64,000 nt of DNA, from the NCBI GenBank assembly GCA_037447655.1, contig JBBHKE010001874.1:172099-236098 (forward strand). The letters are read 5' to 3'. Source of the stretch: Zygnema cylindricum. Lineage: Eukaryota; Streptophyta; Zygnematophyceae; Zygnematales; Zygnemataceae. Made by a program: the position numbers and the translations under genes. The notes beneath the pieces are model-generated. The model was not told the origin of the DNA and did no database searches. It worked only from the letters and a program-made list of their open reading frames with translations. Shown here piece after piece: positions 45,149 through 58,174 of the stretch (its first letter is position 1; every line of letters starts with the position of its first letter).

Positions 45149-46406
45149 CTTTCCTGTTCTCCTCGCTTTAACTGTCCGCCGGATAGTCCAGAACAAAGCG
45201 CATGCTTAAGGACCCGAGTTACTATGAGGACTATTGTACGGTTTCGGTTTGTACGCTTCGGTTTGTGCAAAAGAATATTCTTCATTGTAAAACTTGCGAT
45301 GGAAAACCCACTTGGCTACAAAATCATGTGCAAAAAGTGTACGAAATATGTGATAATTGTCGCAGTGTAGAATTCTACGGCAACCTTCGAAAGTACAGTA
45401 TTAGCTGCCAATTTGACACACGATTTTTCTCGCTGCAGTCGGTGTACGATTTCCGTACACAGTAATTTACTGTTGCAGTTAATTTCCCAGTAAATTTTCT
45501 CGAATGGGAATCCTAACAGAAACCTACTGTGAAAAGTCCCGTCGAGTAGCGACCGGCGGCAATCTTCGGAGAGGGAAATAATAGGCGACGGGCCAATCTC
45601 CAGAAACAGCCGTACAAACAGAGGCACTTAAATAAATAAATAATACCTTAATTAAACAATACAGGAATGACTTCCCCGGAGCACTGGCTGGCTTGCAGAT
45701 TTTAGGCTATGAATCATACGCCATTTTTTTCCCAAAAACATAAAATCTGTCACAATTTGCGTTAGTTTTGTCAGTTTGCCAGTTCATCATCTCCTTTTCT
45801 TCCTTGCCTTTTACTTTCCCCTTATCATGATTTTTTGATGAAATATTATTATTCAAATGTATCACCAGTAAACTGCATTTGACAAAGTGTGGTTTTGAAG
45901 ATGATAAGGCCCAAAAACCATAGGTCTTGTCGTCTTCACAATTATACTTGCCAACCGCAACCTCAGAACATCGCTATTTAAAACATTACAATCACAAAAT
46001 AGAAAATTAAACAATGTTTGACGCCACAAAAAACATAACCCATACTTCCATAGCACAGTCGAACTCCAGGTAGTCCGACCAAAAACACTATCATAAAAAA
46101 TAAATAACAAGTAAAAAAAAAAATCCGCATAGAAAACGATCGTTGCAACGCCACTAAGAGATATGCCCCAAATTCTCCACAAATTAACGAGCACTACTAC
46201 TACTACTACAACGCTAGGGAAATAAAAATTTGTCATCGGTATCGGTTTTTTTTTGTTCTAATTTTCCTTTTTCCTATGTTCCAGTCAAGAGCAAAAAGTG
46301 TCCCATCTGAATTGCATTTGACTATATGACTTTTATGCATAAATCCATTAAATGTCCTTCATATCCTTCATAATATCTATTCTTCTCTTCTATTCTTCTC
46401 TTCTTC
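45149..46406. other. 3' flank of the SAM-fold gene
   Basis: No supported gene. An open frame at 45202-45465 with two CxxC pairs and one at 45862-46236 with a Val run from a (tac)n microsatellite look fortuitous. The region includes the probable 3' UTR of the gene ending at 46407. Confidence 0.4.
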
Positions 46407-49400
46407 TCACCTTTTCGCTGCTTGAAACTTATTAATAGCCAAAAATCGATTAGAAGGGATCCAACCTTCTGTATAAATTTCTAGGGTTTCTGGAACCTCT
46501 CTTCTCCATACTCTAGTGTTTGGAGAAGTTCCTGTAAGTGCCATAACATTTCCGTACTCATCATCCACTCTTTGGCAAAAAACTTCGTTCGGAAATACGG
46601 AACTGAGAGCCGTTACAGTTTCTCGCATCAATGTTTCGCCATCCTAAGAGTTATAGAAAAATGAACACGGATGAATTAGTCAAGCTTAATACTGGTATGG
46701 TAATGGTGAGGAAAGGTAGGGTTAGAAATTGCAAGAAGTGAAGGCCGAAAAAAAAAGGGGGGCGTTTTTCACACGAGAGGTGGTTTGAAGTTAGAAAAAA
46801 AAACATTTTTAGTCAGATAGAATCTCATAGACAGATAGCCCCATGCCAGGCAATCAGATATTAGGGAATGTGGATAAAGATATAAAGATATTTTATATGA
46901 AACCAAACGTAATCCATCCTTTATACAGAGTTGTGATTCCTTGTAGTACGGTTAAAATGAAGCAAAATTGCAAACAAAAGCACAAAAGACAAACAGACAC
47001 ACACAAAAACAATAGGACAAACAAAAGCAAACAAAAGGACATCCTATTTTTGGTTTGCAAAAGACTTAAAAACACAAAACCAGGAATAATTCAGTACCCA
47101 CAATTCATGTGATAGTAATTATTGTTTGATAGTAAGTTATTATCCTATGTATCGATGAACGCAGCATCCTTCCATGTATAAAAACCAAAGTTTTTACGAA
47201 TGAAAAAAAATGTTCATCCTTTAAGATCTGAAGTTTTGGACACCCCCCTAGACAACCTAAACGAACTTAAAGCATTCTATAATGACCCGAAACAACCCAA
47301 AATAATTTGAGGCAACTTGAGGCTATTTAAAGCACTTAAAGCAATTTAAAGCAATAACATGATCTAAAGCAGTTAAAGGCAATTCAAAACAGCTTACATA
47401 AATCAAGCAACATTCAGGCAACATAAATGCACTTCACGAAACTAAATATCGGCTTAGGTTTCCACCTTTCCATTGACATCAGAAGATTCCACACAGGCTC
47501 CGGCGCAATTGACCATAATTCGACCTCCGGGTCTTAATCGAGTTTTCAATCTTCTCCAAATTTCCTCGTCCTGAAGTTGAGGAACAACAACACCGTCACA
47601 AAAAACATCGACAAGGATGGCAGAAAAACCGTCCTCAATAGTTGCTTCCTCAGAAAAAGCGTCCCCAATATGAACAGCCAGAAAGCCTCCTGCTTGTAAT
47701 CTTCGGGTTCGAAAATCACTTAGTGCCTTATCAAAATCTCTCTCGTATTTCCTCCCAGATAACAGACCCGGAGACGGAATATTGTAGGGATCAGAAGAAG
47801 ATTTTCGCGAGAGAATCCCTTTTGAGTTCGAATCAACAGATGACTGGCCGAGACCATTGGATTCTTGCCCATTTTCTTCTGATTCTGTCAGATTTCCACT
47901 CTCTCTCTGTCTCTCTCCCTCTCTTTCCTCTAGCTCTGAAAGGTCAAAATACTCTCTTGCCACTGAAACAACAGAAGGATCCAATTCCCATCCGTGAACC
48001 TCCAGCCATGGCCATATTTGCAAAAGTAACCTGCGAAAAGGAAGAAAAAAAGAAAAACAAGAGAGAGACAAAAGAGGAAAGATCTCTTCCTTCCGTAAGA
48101 CAGAGAATGCATCTATGTCAAAAAGGCTTCTAGAAAGAAAGGAACTCAGAAAAAAAAAAATCATTTAAAAAAACAAACAAACAACCAAACAAACACAAAC
48201 TAATACCAAAAAGCAAATAAACAAACAGAAGCACCAAGCTTTACTTCCAGCCAGTGCTAATTTCTTCTTCACGTTGAGCATATTCACTGAAGAAAAAGTT
48301 CACTTTTTTTTTTTTTTAAAGTTTTTGGACGATTCAAATTTTTCTGGACCAGAGGGCTCAGAGTGCCACCTCGCGAGCCAAGATGACGCATGAGCAGTGC
48401 CAGCTGTCCTCACCGGGCAGCTGTACCGCCAGCCAATCCTAGCAATGCGATTGGTCCTTCCGGTACAATTGGAGGCAGTGCTGCAAAAACATCATAGTAC
48501 GAATCTGTCCATATCTGCATACAAAACAATAATAACCCAACGATGATAATGATTAGATCATCCACACAAACGGATAACAAAAGAAAACGAATACAGAAGA
48601 GTCATTGCCCAGATGAAGTAATCTATGGGTTATTTTGTAAGAGTAAACTGGTAATTATTGCATCCGACAACTTAAAGTCTTTGCTTTCTATTCTTAAGAG
48701 ATGTACAATCAATCCACACAAAAGAAAGACACACTAAAAGACAGAATATGGAGCAACATTTACAGGTACAGATATATTTTAGTAAAAAAACTATATGCAA
48801 AAGAAATAGTTTAATAACAGCAATAATACATTCACAATGAAAAATACATTTAATGTGTAACAAGAGCAGCTCATTACTACGTGTCCTTGTTGAAATATGT
48901 TTCTTTATTCAAGGCCCAAACGGACAGTATACATGCAGGAATGTAAAATTTAGGACAGAAAAACTAGTGGAAAAAACGGGTTTGAGCAGAAGAACAAGTG
49001 AAAAAAAATCTGTGATGTAACTACCAAGCGAACTTGCAAGACAGCTTTTGAAAGGAACACACTCATTCACAATTCTTAATGCCATGGAACCAAACATATG
49101 TTGTGATACTGGTTCCCCATACATTTGTATGAATCTATCCAAGAGTAGAACTGAAATCCTTCAGTTCCAGGTTTGGAAACCAACATCTCTCCTGATTTTC
49201 GGAACATTGCATGCAAAGGAATCACCTTCTGATTATAGGGTTCATAGATACTATCGAAACAGCTTGTCACCTTGAAAGGATTATATATACTGTGAATATT
49301 CCCAGGAGCATCTAAAAGAAGAACACGAGATCCCGCCATTGGATGGTCTGCCTTCCTCAACACTTCGAGAACCTGAAATCCCATTCCATAAGCACTGTTA

Positions 49401-51021
49401 AAATACCATTAGTCAACTTAAACCTGTTTGCTGAGGGTTGAAAAGGTTAAATATAACAATTGCATCGGAGCGATTCTGCTCGAATGTGACCAACGGATTG
49501 GTTTTTTGACTACATTTGACAAAAATTGGAAGGTCATGACCATATTCAAAAGTGCCCCAGAAATGCAAAAATGTAAAGGAGAGGTCCTGGTTGGAAGGTC
49601 AAGACTAAAAGGAATGATTTCAAAACAGAAATAGTGTTAAAATATGAAGGGAAAAAGAAAATTAAAGTTTGAAACTCTCACATCAAACACCAACATACAA
49701 CTTGGACCTACACCAAAAAGTGACATAATTTCCAATTTGGTTACATGATTCAAAACAATTGATTAACACCTGACACTTTTCACATACTCTATTGTTCAAA
49801 AGTTGAGAGCAGGATAGTGACAGTGCTATAAAAGCAGAGATTTTCACATACCACAATGTCATTGTATTCTGACGTCTGGTGGGCCAGAACACGAATATCT
49901 TCATCTGCAATACATACGGTAAACAGTGAATATAAAAATTATACTAATGTCCAAGGTATGACAAAATCATGTAAAGGACAAAGTAAAAAAATGAGAGAGC
50001 AGCTTTCGCAATGCAAACAAAACAATACATTATCCAAAGTAAATACAATATCACGCTTTAATTGTCAAATTTTATAGTAAATGAACTGTAGGGAAATTCT
50101 GGAGCAGGCACCATATACAATGCCCCTCTGTGCCAAAAACTACTCATGGTTTGTCGGTTGGATGGCAATGGAGTTCTATGGTGGAAAATAATGGAGGAAA
50201 GAACTTCAGACAATGGGGTTAAACAATATATGTGGCAACACAAAAACAAACACTAAGAGAACACTAAGGCAAATGTAGCAAAGTAACTTCGGGTGCTTCC
50301 CAATCTTGCATTTCCTTGATTTTGACTAATATCTGCTTGACCAGGCTCTATAACCTTAAAGCTGTCCACTTTTTTTTTTTTTCTCATTTTATTTATCTTT
50401 CATAAAAGAGACTACAACTCATGTTAATGGCGATGTGAAACAGACTGAACGGAGAGTGATTTGAATGTTATACCACAAGAGTTTTGAAAAAACACCAAAA
50501 TAAAAACAGGAAGGACAATTCATCAAATAATAAAGCGAACATCAGTTAAAGACTACATAATGCAAAACACACAGACTCTAATGGGACAAACTATCACTTT
50601 TCCATCCTGCACAAACAGAGTATATAGAGAACTACACTTCAGCAACCAAAAGAAACAATGACCTACCACCAGCATATGCTCCTCCAACAACTATCTCATC
50701 CTCCACAGACTCCTTTTTAGCTTCAGGTTGTCCCTTGACCAAAAAATTCACTGCATTTGATAACTGTTCCAGCAAACCAGAACCATCATCCCTGCCAGAT
50801 TTAACTCTTTGCAGGGCAGTTCGAGACACCTTTTTATCCAATAAATTGTTTTGCTTTCCTGTTCGTTCCCACTGCATAAACCTTTGCGTTTTTAAAAATG
50901 CAGTAAAATCATGTCGAGAGAAGTAAAGAGGCGGTTTAACTACTGAAAAGACAGGACAAATGCTATGACAAGAAGCCATTGGACAAACCGCTCGGAAACT
51001 GCTTTGAAACAGCAGAGACAA
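46407..51021 (-). CDS. spermidine synthase-fold SAM-dependent methyltransferase-like protein
   Basis: Six exons join in frame (- strand): 50667-51021, 49852-49904, 49271-49372, 48414-48514, 47466-48030, 46407-46643; 470 residues. It matches a plant family annotated as SAM-dependent methyltransferase or spermidine synthase-like. The glycine loop LLGLAGGTAAR, the acidic ribose-binding residue in HGWELDPSVV, HIGDAF and LVDVF are the SAM/decarboxy-SAM pocket. VLLLDAPGNIHSIY, YYDVFAALPPIVP and LRPGGRIMVN are family blocks. The N-terminal 50 residues (MSLLFQSSFRAVCP, basic and Ser-rich, few acidic) look like a chloroplast transit peptide. A Ser/Glu-rich insert (residues about 245-310) is unusual. 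The aminopropyltransferase catalytic Asp of true spermidine synthase is not evident, so the substrate is unknown. Two donors are weak (GTGACA at 49270, GTGGAA at 47465) but required for frame. It is divergent from INTS11, with starts 1,030 bp apart. Confidence 0.87.
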
Positions 51022-52050
51022 GGACTGCTCAAGGTGACATTAAACTTTTTGCTTTAGTTCTGCATGAAACGATAAGTAAGCAAAAACTTCGCTTCAAATT
51101 AGGGTTCGAGGAAATGTGCGAAAACATAAAATAAATTAGAGTATGGTTACAGAAGGAGGACTCTGTAATAGTACGGACAGCAAAATTTCTGTATTACAGA
51201 GGCCTCGGTTACATCGCGTATCGTCTGCAAATAAGCTTTTACATACGTGTTCTGATTTGAGTGGTTCCACGTAGTTGACGATCAAATCTCTAAAATCGTC
51301 AAAGATTTGTAAACCGACTATTTTCGAATGGAAATCCGTACTTGCGTATTGCATACGTGTACTTCGCAAGTGTACCGCGTCAATGTACCTTAGAGATCTC
51401 CTTCACTCTGCTGAGTGCTGACTTTCAGGAAAAAACCGTATTTCTTTTCGGCAAAGATTTTACGGTCACCTAGTCCGAAGGCACGTGACTTTGAGGACGT
51501 CTGAAAATAATACTCATTTTTCATCGACGCACGTGTCTATCGTCCAGGTGTAGCAAATTGACTGGTTCTGTAATGGTGAACTCACCTCCGCGAGGTGGGT
51601 TCACCATTCAGAGGCGGATGGAGCGATTGCTTCGCACATGAAGACCTAAATGTAATCGGACGGTCGATTCTTTCTCCCGGATACTTGGAGAATCGTAATC
51701 TTAATTTCTGTAATGTTGTTTTCAAGAAACTCACGAAAATATAGTACGGCATAGTACGGGCAAGTACAAAATTCTGTATTAAACCTCACTTTTCGTCTGA
51801 TGTTACCATACCTTAAACGAAAAGAAAACTACAGTACTAATGTCCCATTCTGTTTGAATTTAAAATGCAATCGAATTTGTGGTTGACGCAATTTATTGTC
51901 GACACGATGCCTAATTGTCTGTCGTGAACATGGAATGTGTGAGCGAGAAAAGGTGCCATGATTGCTTTATGATACAATGAAATTGGAAGCTCGTTTAGGG
52001 TTTTTTTCTGCAATGCTAGAGAAACTTCTCTTCTAAAAAGATACAGGATC
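51022..52050. promoter_or_regulatory. divergent intergenic region between SAM-fold gene and INTS11
   Basis: The two start codons face away from each other across 1,029 bp, so both promoters lie here. No clear TATA box chosen. It contains a small palindrome ctcacctccgcgaggtgggtt at 51582-51602, similar to one at 21240-21262. Confidence 0.5.
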
Positions 52051-55000
52051 ATGGACATTACATGTGTGCCTCTCGGTGAGTTGATAAAAACCTTATACAT
52101 TCAGAAGGAGAAATTGAAGTTAACCGCATTTACGATTTTGCAATATGATTGAGTTTTGAGCTCTGGTAACCTCATGCTTCAGGCCATGGAAAGAGAATTG
52201 TAATTTTTTTGCTCCGTGCTAAGTATAATTCGATTAAATTTAACGGAACCATTGTCCAACAGCAATATTTTGTTGTTTTAAACTGTCAAAGTGGTTGAAA
52301 TGAGGAATAGATTCTTTTGCTTCGTGAATTTATTTGGACGTCATTGCAATGTTTGCTTGGATGGGCCAAAAAATTTGTCTTAAAAAATTGTGAACGAGCC
52401 ACGTCTTCTGAACTGGAAGTGTTTATAATTAAATTGGTGTCAAAATTGATACTGGTATAGATCGACTAGTTCTTGAGGATTGATTCAATGTGGCCTTGTG
52501 AGATTTTGTTGATGATTGTATTTGAGACTGAGCAAGTACATTCGAAGCAGCTCATTTTCTGTACGGCTGCTATTTGCGATCTTGAAAAAGTCAAAGATGC
52601 TACTCCAAAGAAATATTAAGAGTCTTCGAGTGCATAAAAAGCTATGCATGACAAGTTTCAATTTTCGCCTTTTCTCTTTTCAGTTTGTATTGTTCATGAT
52701 AAGCTCAAGTGAACTATTACCTTTGAATTTTCCTTCGACATTTTTATTGACATCATACGTTTTTTTTGTGATGCACTTTAGTTGTCAAATTTATTGGAAA
52801 ACACAAACAAAGAAAAGTGTATGTGTATTCTAATGCAAAAGAATGATTGCAGAAGTATGTAAAACTCTTGCGGATGTAATGTTTGTGAAGACTTTTACTG
52901 GCTATAGCAAACTACGTTCGAGTTAACGAGATTTTGTTCTTAAATGCTGTTTTTTGTTTTTTTTCACATTTTTGTGTTGAACTTATCTCTGTGGGCAGGT
53001 GCTGGTCAGGATGTTGGAAAGAGTTGTGTCATTGTTAAATTTGGAGGGAAAACAGTCATGTTTGATTGTGGAATGCATATGGGATATCAAGACCATCGGA
53101 AGTTTCCTGACTTTTCTTTCATCTGCTCTAATGGAAACTTCACGCAAGCTATTGATTGTGTCATTATCACCCATTTGTAAGTTCTGACACTCTTAAAATT
53201 TCTCTTTCTTTATGCAATTTAATTGAAAGATTCAATAGCATCCTAAAGGAGACGAAGCGCTACTTCAGAAACGTAACTCTTTTTCGGCTAAGTTTGGATC
53301 AGAATTTCATGGTGTTTTAAAGGCGTGGCGTTTCTTTCATCTTGAAGCTTCTGCATCACAAATAGAGTGGATTTTGTGATCACGTAAAACTGACTTGATG
53401 CCAACAAGATCGAAAGCTAGACTGTGTAAAGTTATTAAAAAAATTATTAGTATTAACTTGAAATTTTAAGTTTAACATTTAATTGTTCCGGTTCGCCTGG
53501 GCATTTCTTACCGCTTGTGCTGTCAGAGTTGTTATTTCCTTCACCGAAGCAGTATCATCAACTCTAATAGCGATTCACGGTGTAACTATTACAAAGTGCA
53601 AAACTACACTGCCCATCGCTATTAGTGTAAAGGACTTATTAGTATTATAGCAAAATTAGTATCAATTTTACTAGTTTAGGGTAGGGAGACTTCGGCCGAT
53701 TTCAGTCCATTCCTTTAAGTAGTAATATTAACACCGTTTTATGATTTTTGACCATAAAAAGTCTCTAGTCTCAACCAAATTATTGGTTATAAACACTAAT
53801 AACGATGGGCAGTGCAATCTTCTCTTTAAGCATAGTTTTGGTTTTTTAGTGTTTCTGTACCACTTTTCATGTTTTGATGGTAAAGATGGATGGCAGTCAT
53901 TTGGACCATTGTGGAGCACTTCCATATTTTACCGAAGTCTGTGGTTATAATGGGCCAATCTACATGACAGTAAGTTCAATAATTAGTTCACACATTTTGG
54001 ACTCGCTCTCTTACTTTCTCTCTCTCTCTCTCTCTCTCCCTCTCTCTCTCTCTCTTCTTACTCTTTCTCCATCGCTTGCTAAACTATTTTTAACTATGGA
54101 AGTGGTCCAAACTAGTTGTGGAACGATTCTTTGGTAGTTTTTAAAGTGTATGAGGTGTTTTGTTTAGTGCATAACATGGCATCTGGTATGGGACGACTTT
54201 ACTAAAATAATTGTGGGAAGGAAGAAATAAATAAAAGCCACTTGGTAAATAAATCCACACTTATGGTAGTAAGCACATTAGTAGGTTCTATTCCAAATCA
54301 GATTTCTCCGAGAACTCTTATTCAAACCAGTCTCATCCAATTTCTACAGATGCAAAAATTTCTCAACCTTCATGCTTTTGAGTTTGACTTGGTTTTTGAG
54401 TTTTTTAGTGAATATAGTTCTTTCCGTTTCCCTCTTATAGATTCAATCTTTGAAAACATGTTTTTTTATCCAAACCCTAGGTCTCATAAGTTTTTTTTTC
54501 TTTGGGTTGAGGGGAAAACCAGTATCCAACTAAGGCACTTCTCCCTCTCATGCTGGAAGATTATCGTCGGGTCACATCTGACCGAAAAGGCGAAACTGAG
54601 CTGTTTTCCGCCGCACATATAAAGGCATGCTTAGCCAAAGGTGTGCAAATGGGTTTAAGCTAAAAAAACCCAAATTTTTGACCATATCTGAAAAAATAAC
54701 GTTTTTTATTTTTTTTATTTTTTTCTGTATTGCACACATTTAAACTATTTTCTTTTCAGCTAAAATGATAAAATGTTAATATTTCTAGAACGTCTGAATG
54801 ATAAAATGCTAGAATATTCTTGATTAAAACTTAGTTGGTACAAAAAAGTATATTGCAACAAAGTAGAGTACCTTAAACTTTTTATTAAGATGTGTGAATA
54901 GGAATTCGAATTGGACTGTTGCACCGCTGAGGCAGAGAGAGAGGGAGAGGGAGTGGGACATTTTTTTTCTAGTTTCCTAATAATGGCATAAGAGAAAAGT

Positions 55001-58000
55001 AACATCTTTCACATGATAAATATAAATTATAGAATTCATTGAGTTTATACGCCATCCCTTCGATTCAATTTGATTTTCTCAATTTTTCCCAACAAATCAG
55101 GTGGGAAATTTATGCTTTCGAGTTTCTCAGCTTTCCCATTAATTAATCAATGACTTTTTCCTTCTCAATTTTCTCAACTTTCCAGCAAATCAGTTGGTGA
55201 ATTTTGGTTTTGGATGGGGTGTCCTTTGGGGAAAAATTTACAGTAATTGCTGTGGACTTACGGCAATTAGTGAAAGTAGATAACGAATTGGAGATTCGAG
55301 CATATTACGCTGGACATGTGAGTTTCTTAACATGATTTTTGAAGTTACGTTAACGATTTGGGTCGTGAAGGTATGTTAACAGTTTTGTTAGAAAATATAT
55401 GCTAACAATATGGCAGTAATTCTTTTTTAATACTTTTTTGATAGAATAACAAGCTTGTTACAGTTTTTATTGAAAAATTATTGATAGTTGTAGGTGTATA
55501 TGTACTTTGTCTACCGCCATTTAAATGGGCCGAAGTATAGTGTGGCCCACATCAATGGTGGTGAGAAGTGTGAATAGGTGGTAGTTATCTCATATTAGTT
55601 ATTTCTTGGGGAGATTTTCCCGACATTTGGTTATCGGTATTTTTTGTGTTTTGATTTTCGATGTATCAAAATCGCGATCAAATTTTGCTAATACATGGCG
55701 CTTTTTCTAAAATATTTATATATGTAAATATATGTACATATATGTGATATTTATGTATATAGTATATATGTAAAATATATGTGCATATATATGCATTATA
55801 TATACATATATATATGTATACCTTAACAATATGTGTTTTGATTCCAATCCTGGGACATGTTAAAGGAGACTATTCCTTTGCCAGGATGACATAAAACATA
55901 GATATACAATTCTATACATTAATCTATAAGATAGTATTCGTTAAGGTTTATTTCATTTTGGCAACCACGTTAAAATCGGTGTGGCCCACCCTAATGGTGG
56001 TGTATGGTGTAGTACACTCTGTATCACTATTGACAGTAAAACTCATTTTTTTGTGTACACCTTTCGGACTATTAATCCGACGGTTGGGACGGAAAGGTCA
56101 ATTTCTTACCTTCCGATTGGCGGTCTCCAAATGGAGAGTTGACAGGTGTGCACGGAGAAAATTTGATTTTTAAGTGGCGACATTAACACTAATAATGATA
56201 TACAGTGTACCCATGTGATTTGACTTGCATTAAAAAAAGACTTTCATAAAAGTCTTTTCTAACCTTACAAAGTATCTAAGCAACATGATATGCTTTTCTC
56301 CTTTTTTTCCCAAATGAACGAGAGTTCCCCAGCAAGTAATGACGTAGAGACTAACAAGTTGAATAATAGGTCATCATTTTCAATTGCAATAGGAGATAAT
56401 TCAATGATAATGTTCATTCCTCCGTTCCTTAAAAGATGATAAAAAGATGATAAAAAGGTGATAAAAAGTAATCCAAAAAGTCGATGGTTTTTTGTTGGAA
56501 ATTTTACAACTGCAGGTTTTAGGAGCTGCCATGTTCTATGTGGCTTCCTGTGGGGCTTCCGTTGTTTACACGGGAGACTACAATATGACTCCGGACCGAC
56601 ACTTGGGAGCGGCTCAAATTGACAAATTGGAACCAGACCTCCTGATCACAGAGTAAATACATTTTTGTCTACATTTTTTTTTTTTTTAGTTCATAATACT
56701 AATTTCAATCGTGCACTTTTACGACCCAAAATTATAAAGTAGTGTTGATAACTCTAATTAATAAAACAGATACTACAATTTTCTCTATACTAGAGTTAAT
56801 AGCAGGTCTTCAATAGTGCACTTTTTTGACCAAAAATCATAACATAGTGTTGATAACTCTAGGTAAACAACGAGATTGTACAGTTTTATCTGTATTAGAG
56901 TTAATAACACTTATTCAATTGTGCACTTTTTTGACCCACAATCATAAAATAGTGTTCATAATTCTGATTCAAAGGAACAGACAGCATTTTGGCATGTCAT
57001 CCAACCTTAAATTGGTATTATTGATTATAATTTCACATTAATGTTGATAATTCTTTTCATCTAAATTCGATAAAGAGTGACGTATTGGCTGACGAGAAAT
57101 ATGTGGAAAGAAGTCGTGTGGTAAGAGCTCCTTTTTAGCTCCAGTTTTGTTACATTTTTTTTTCCCATTTAACATATAATGGGAACCCAGAGAAAATATT
57201 TAGATGGAAATTTGATGTTTTTGCTTTCTTATAGTGTTTAGAAAGCTTGACATGTAGAAACTTTCATTAAACCTCATAGAAAGTGTTTCAAAAGCTTGAA
57301 ATTTGTCAGGAAAGTTTGAGTGAAAGTTTTGGGTTTTGGGTTTGGGGTTTTGGGTTAAGGTCAACTTATGCTACAACAGTGAGAGATTCGAAAAGAGCTC
57401 GAGAAAGAGACTTTCTCAATGCGGTAAGAATACTCTGAATAATAACAATAATTTATAATAATTTTAATGATAATGATAATAATGATGATTTATTTTTGGG
57501 GAGCTTGTGTTCTCATAACCTCTTGCTTCAACTCTAAGAAAGGAAGGGAAGGAGCGGTGAAGAAAACGAGGCAAAAATAACCTAAATTTGTCTTTTCCTC
57601 CTCCAAATGGGCTTTTTTTTCAGGTTCACACATGTGTCTCTGCCGGTGGCAAAGTGCTGATTCCGGTTTTCGCTCTCGGACGAGCCCAGGTCAGTTTTTT
57701 GAAGCCTTTCCCTTCAGGATAAAATTCTTTACAGGATGGGTTTTCCGTATTTCCAATAGAAAAGGAGGAGAGGAGGGATACAAAAATAGGAGAAGTTATG
57801 TGTGGGAGAAAGGTTTGAGTTTCCCTTCCTTCAGATTGTTTTAGTCTTTACAAGATGGGTAGTTCATTCCGTATTTCGGATAGAAAAGGAGGGATTAGGA
57901 GAATTTAACCGCGGGAGAAAATTTTTGTTAAAGGTTGGTTGGAGAGGATACAGACAATTGAATAATACTGATAAATAGAAACAAGATCATTTGTGGGTTT

Positions 58001-58096
58001 TTTTTCAGAAAACAAGATTAAATGTGAGTTTTTTTGCCTCTTTTCTGGGCATTTTTGTGTGTACATTTTGGTCAAATTTGTGCTTCGCATGTGTAA

Positions 58097-58174
<78 letters not shown>

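Noticed and set aside
45202-45465. 87-codon frame with CxxC pairs as a zinc-finger gene
   Set aside because: Spacing matches no family I know, it overlaps another frame, and it lies in a repeat-rich region. Left as intergenic.
45862-46236. 124-codon frame with a Val run as a membrane protein
   Set aside because: The Val run is a (tac)n microsatellite, and the frame lies just downstream of the SAM-fold gene stop, probably UTR.
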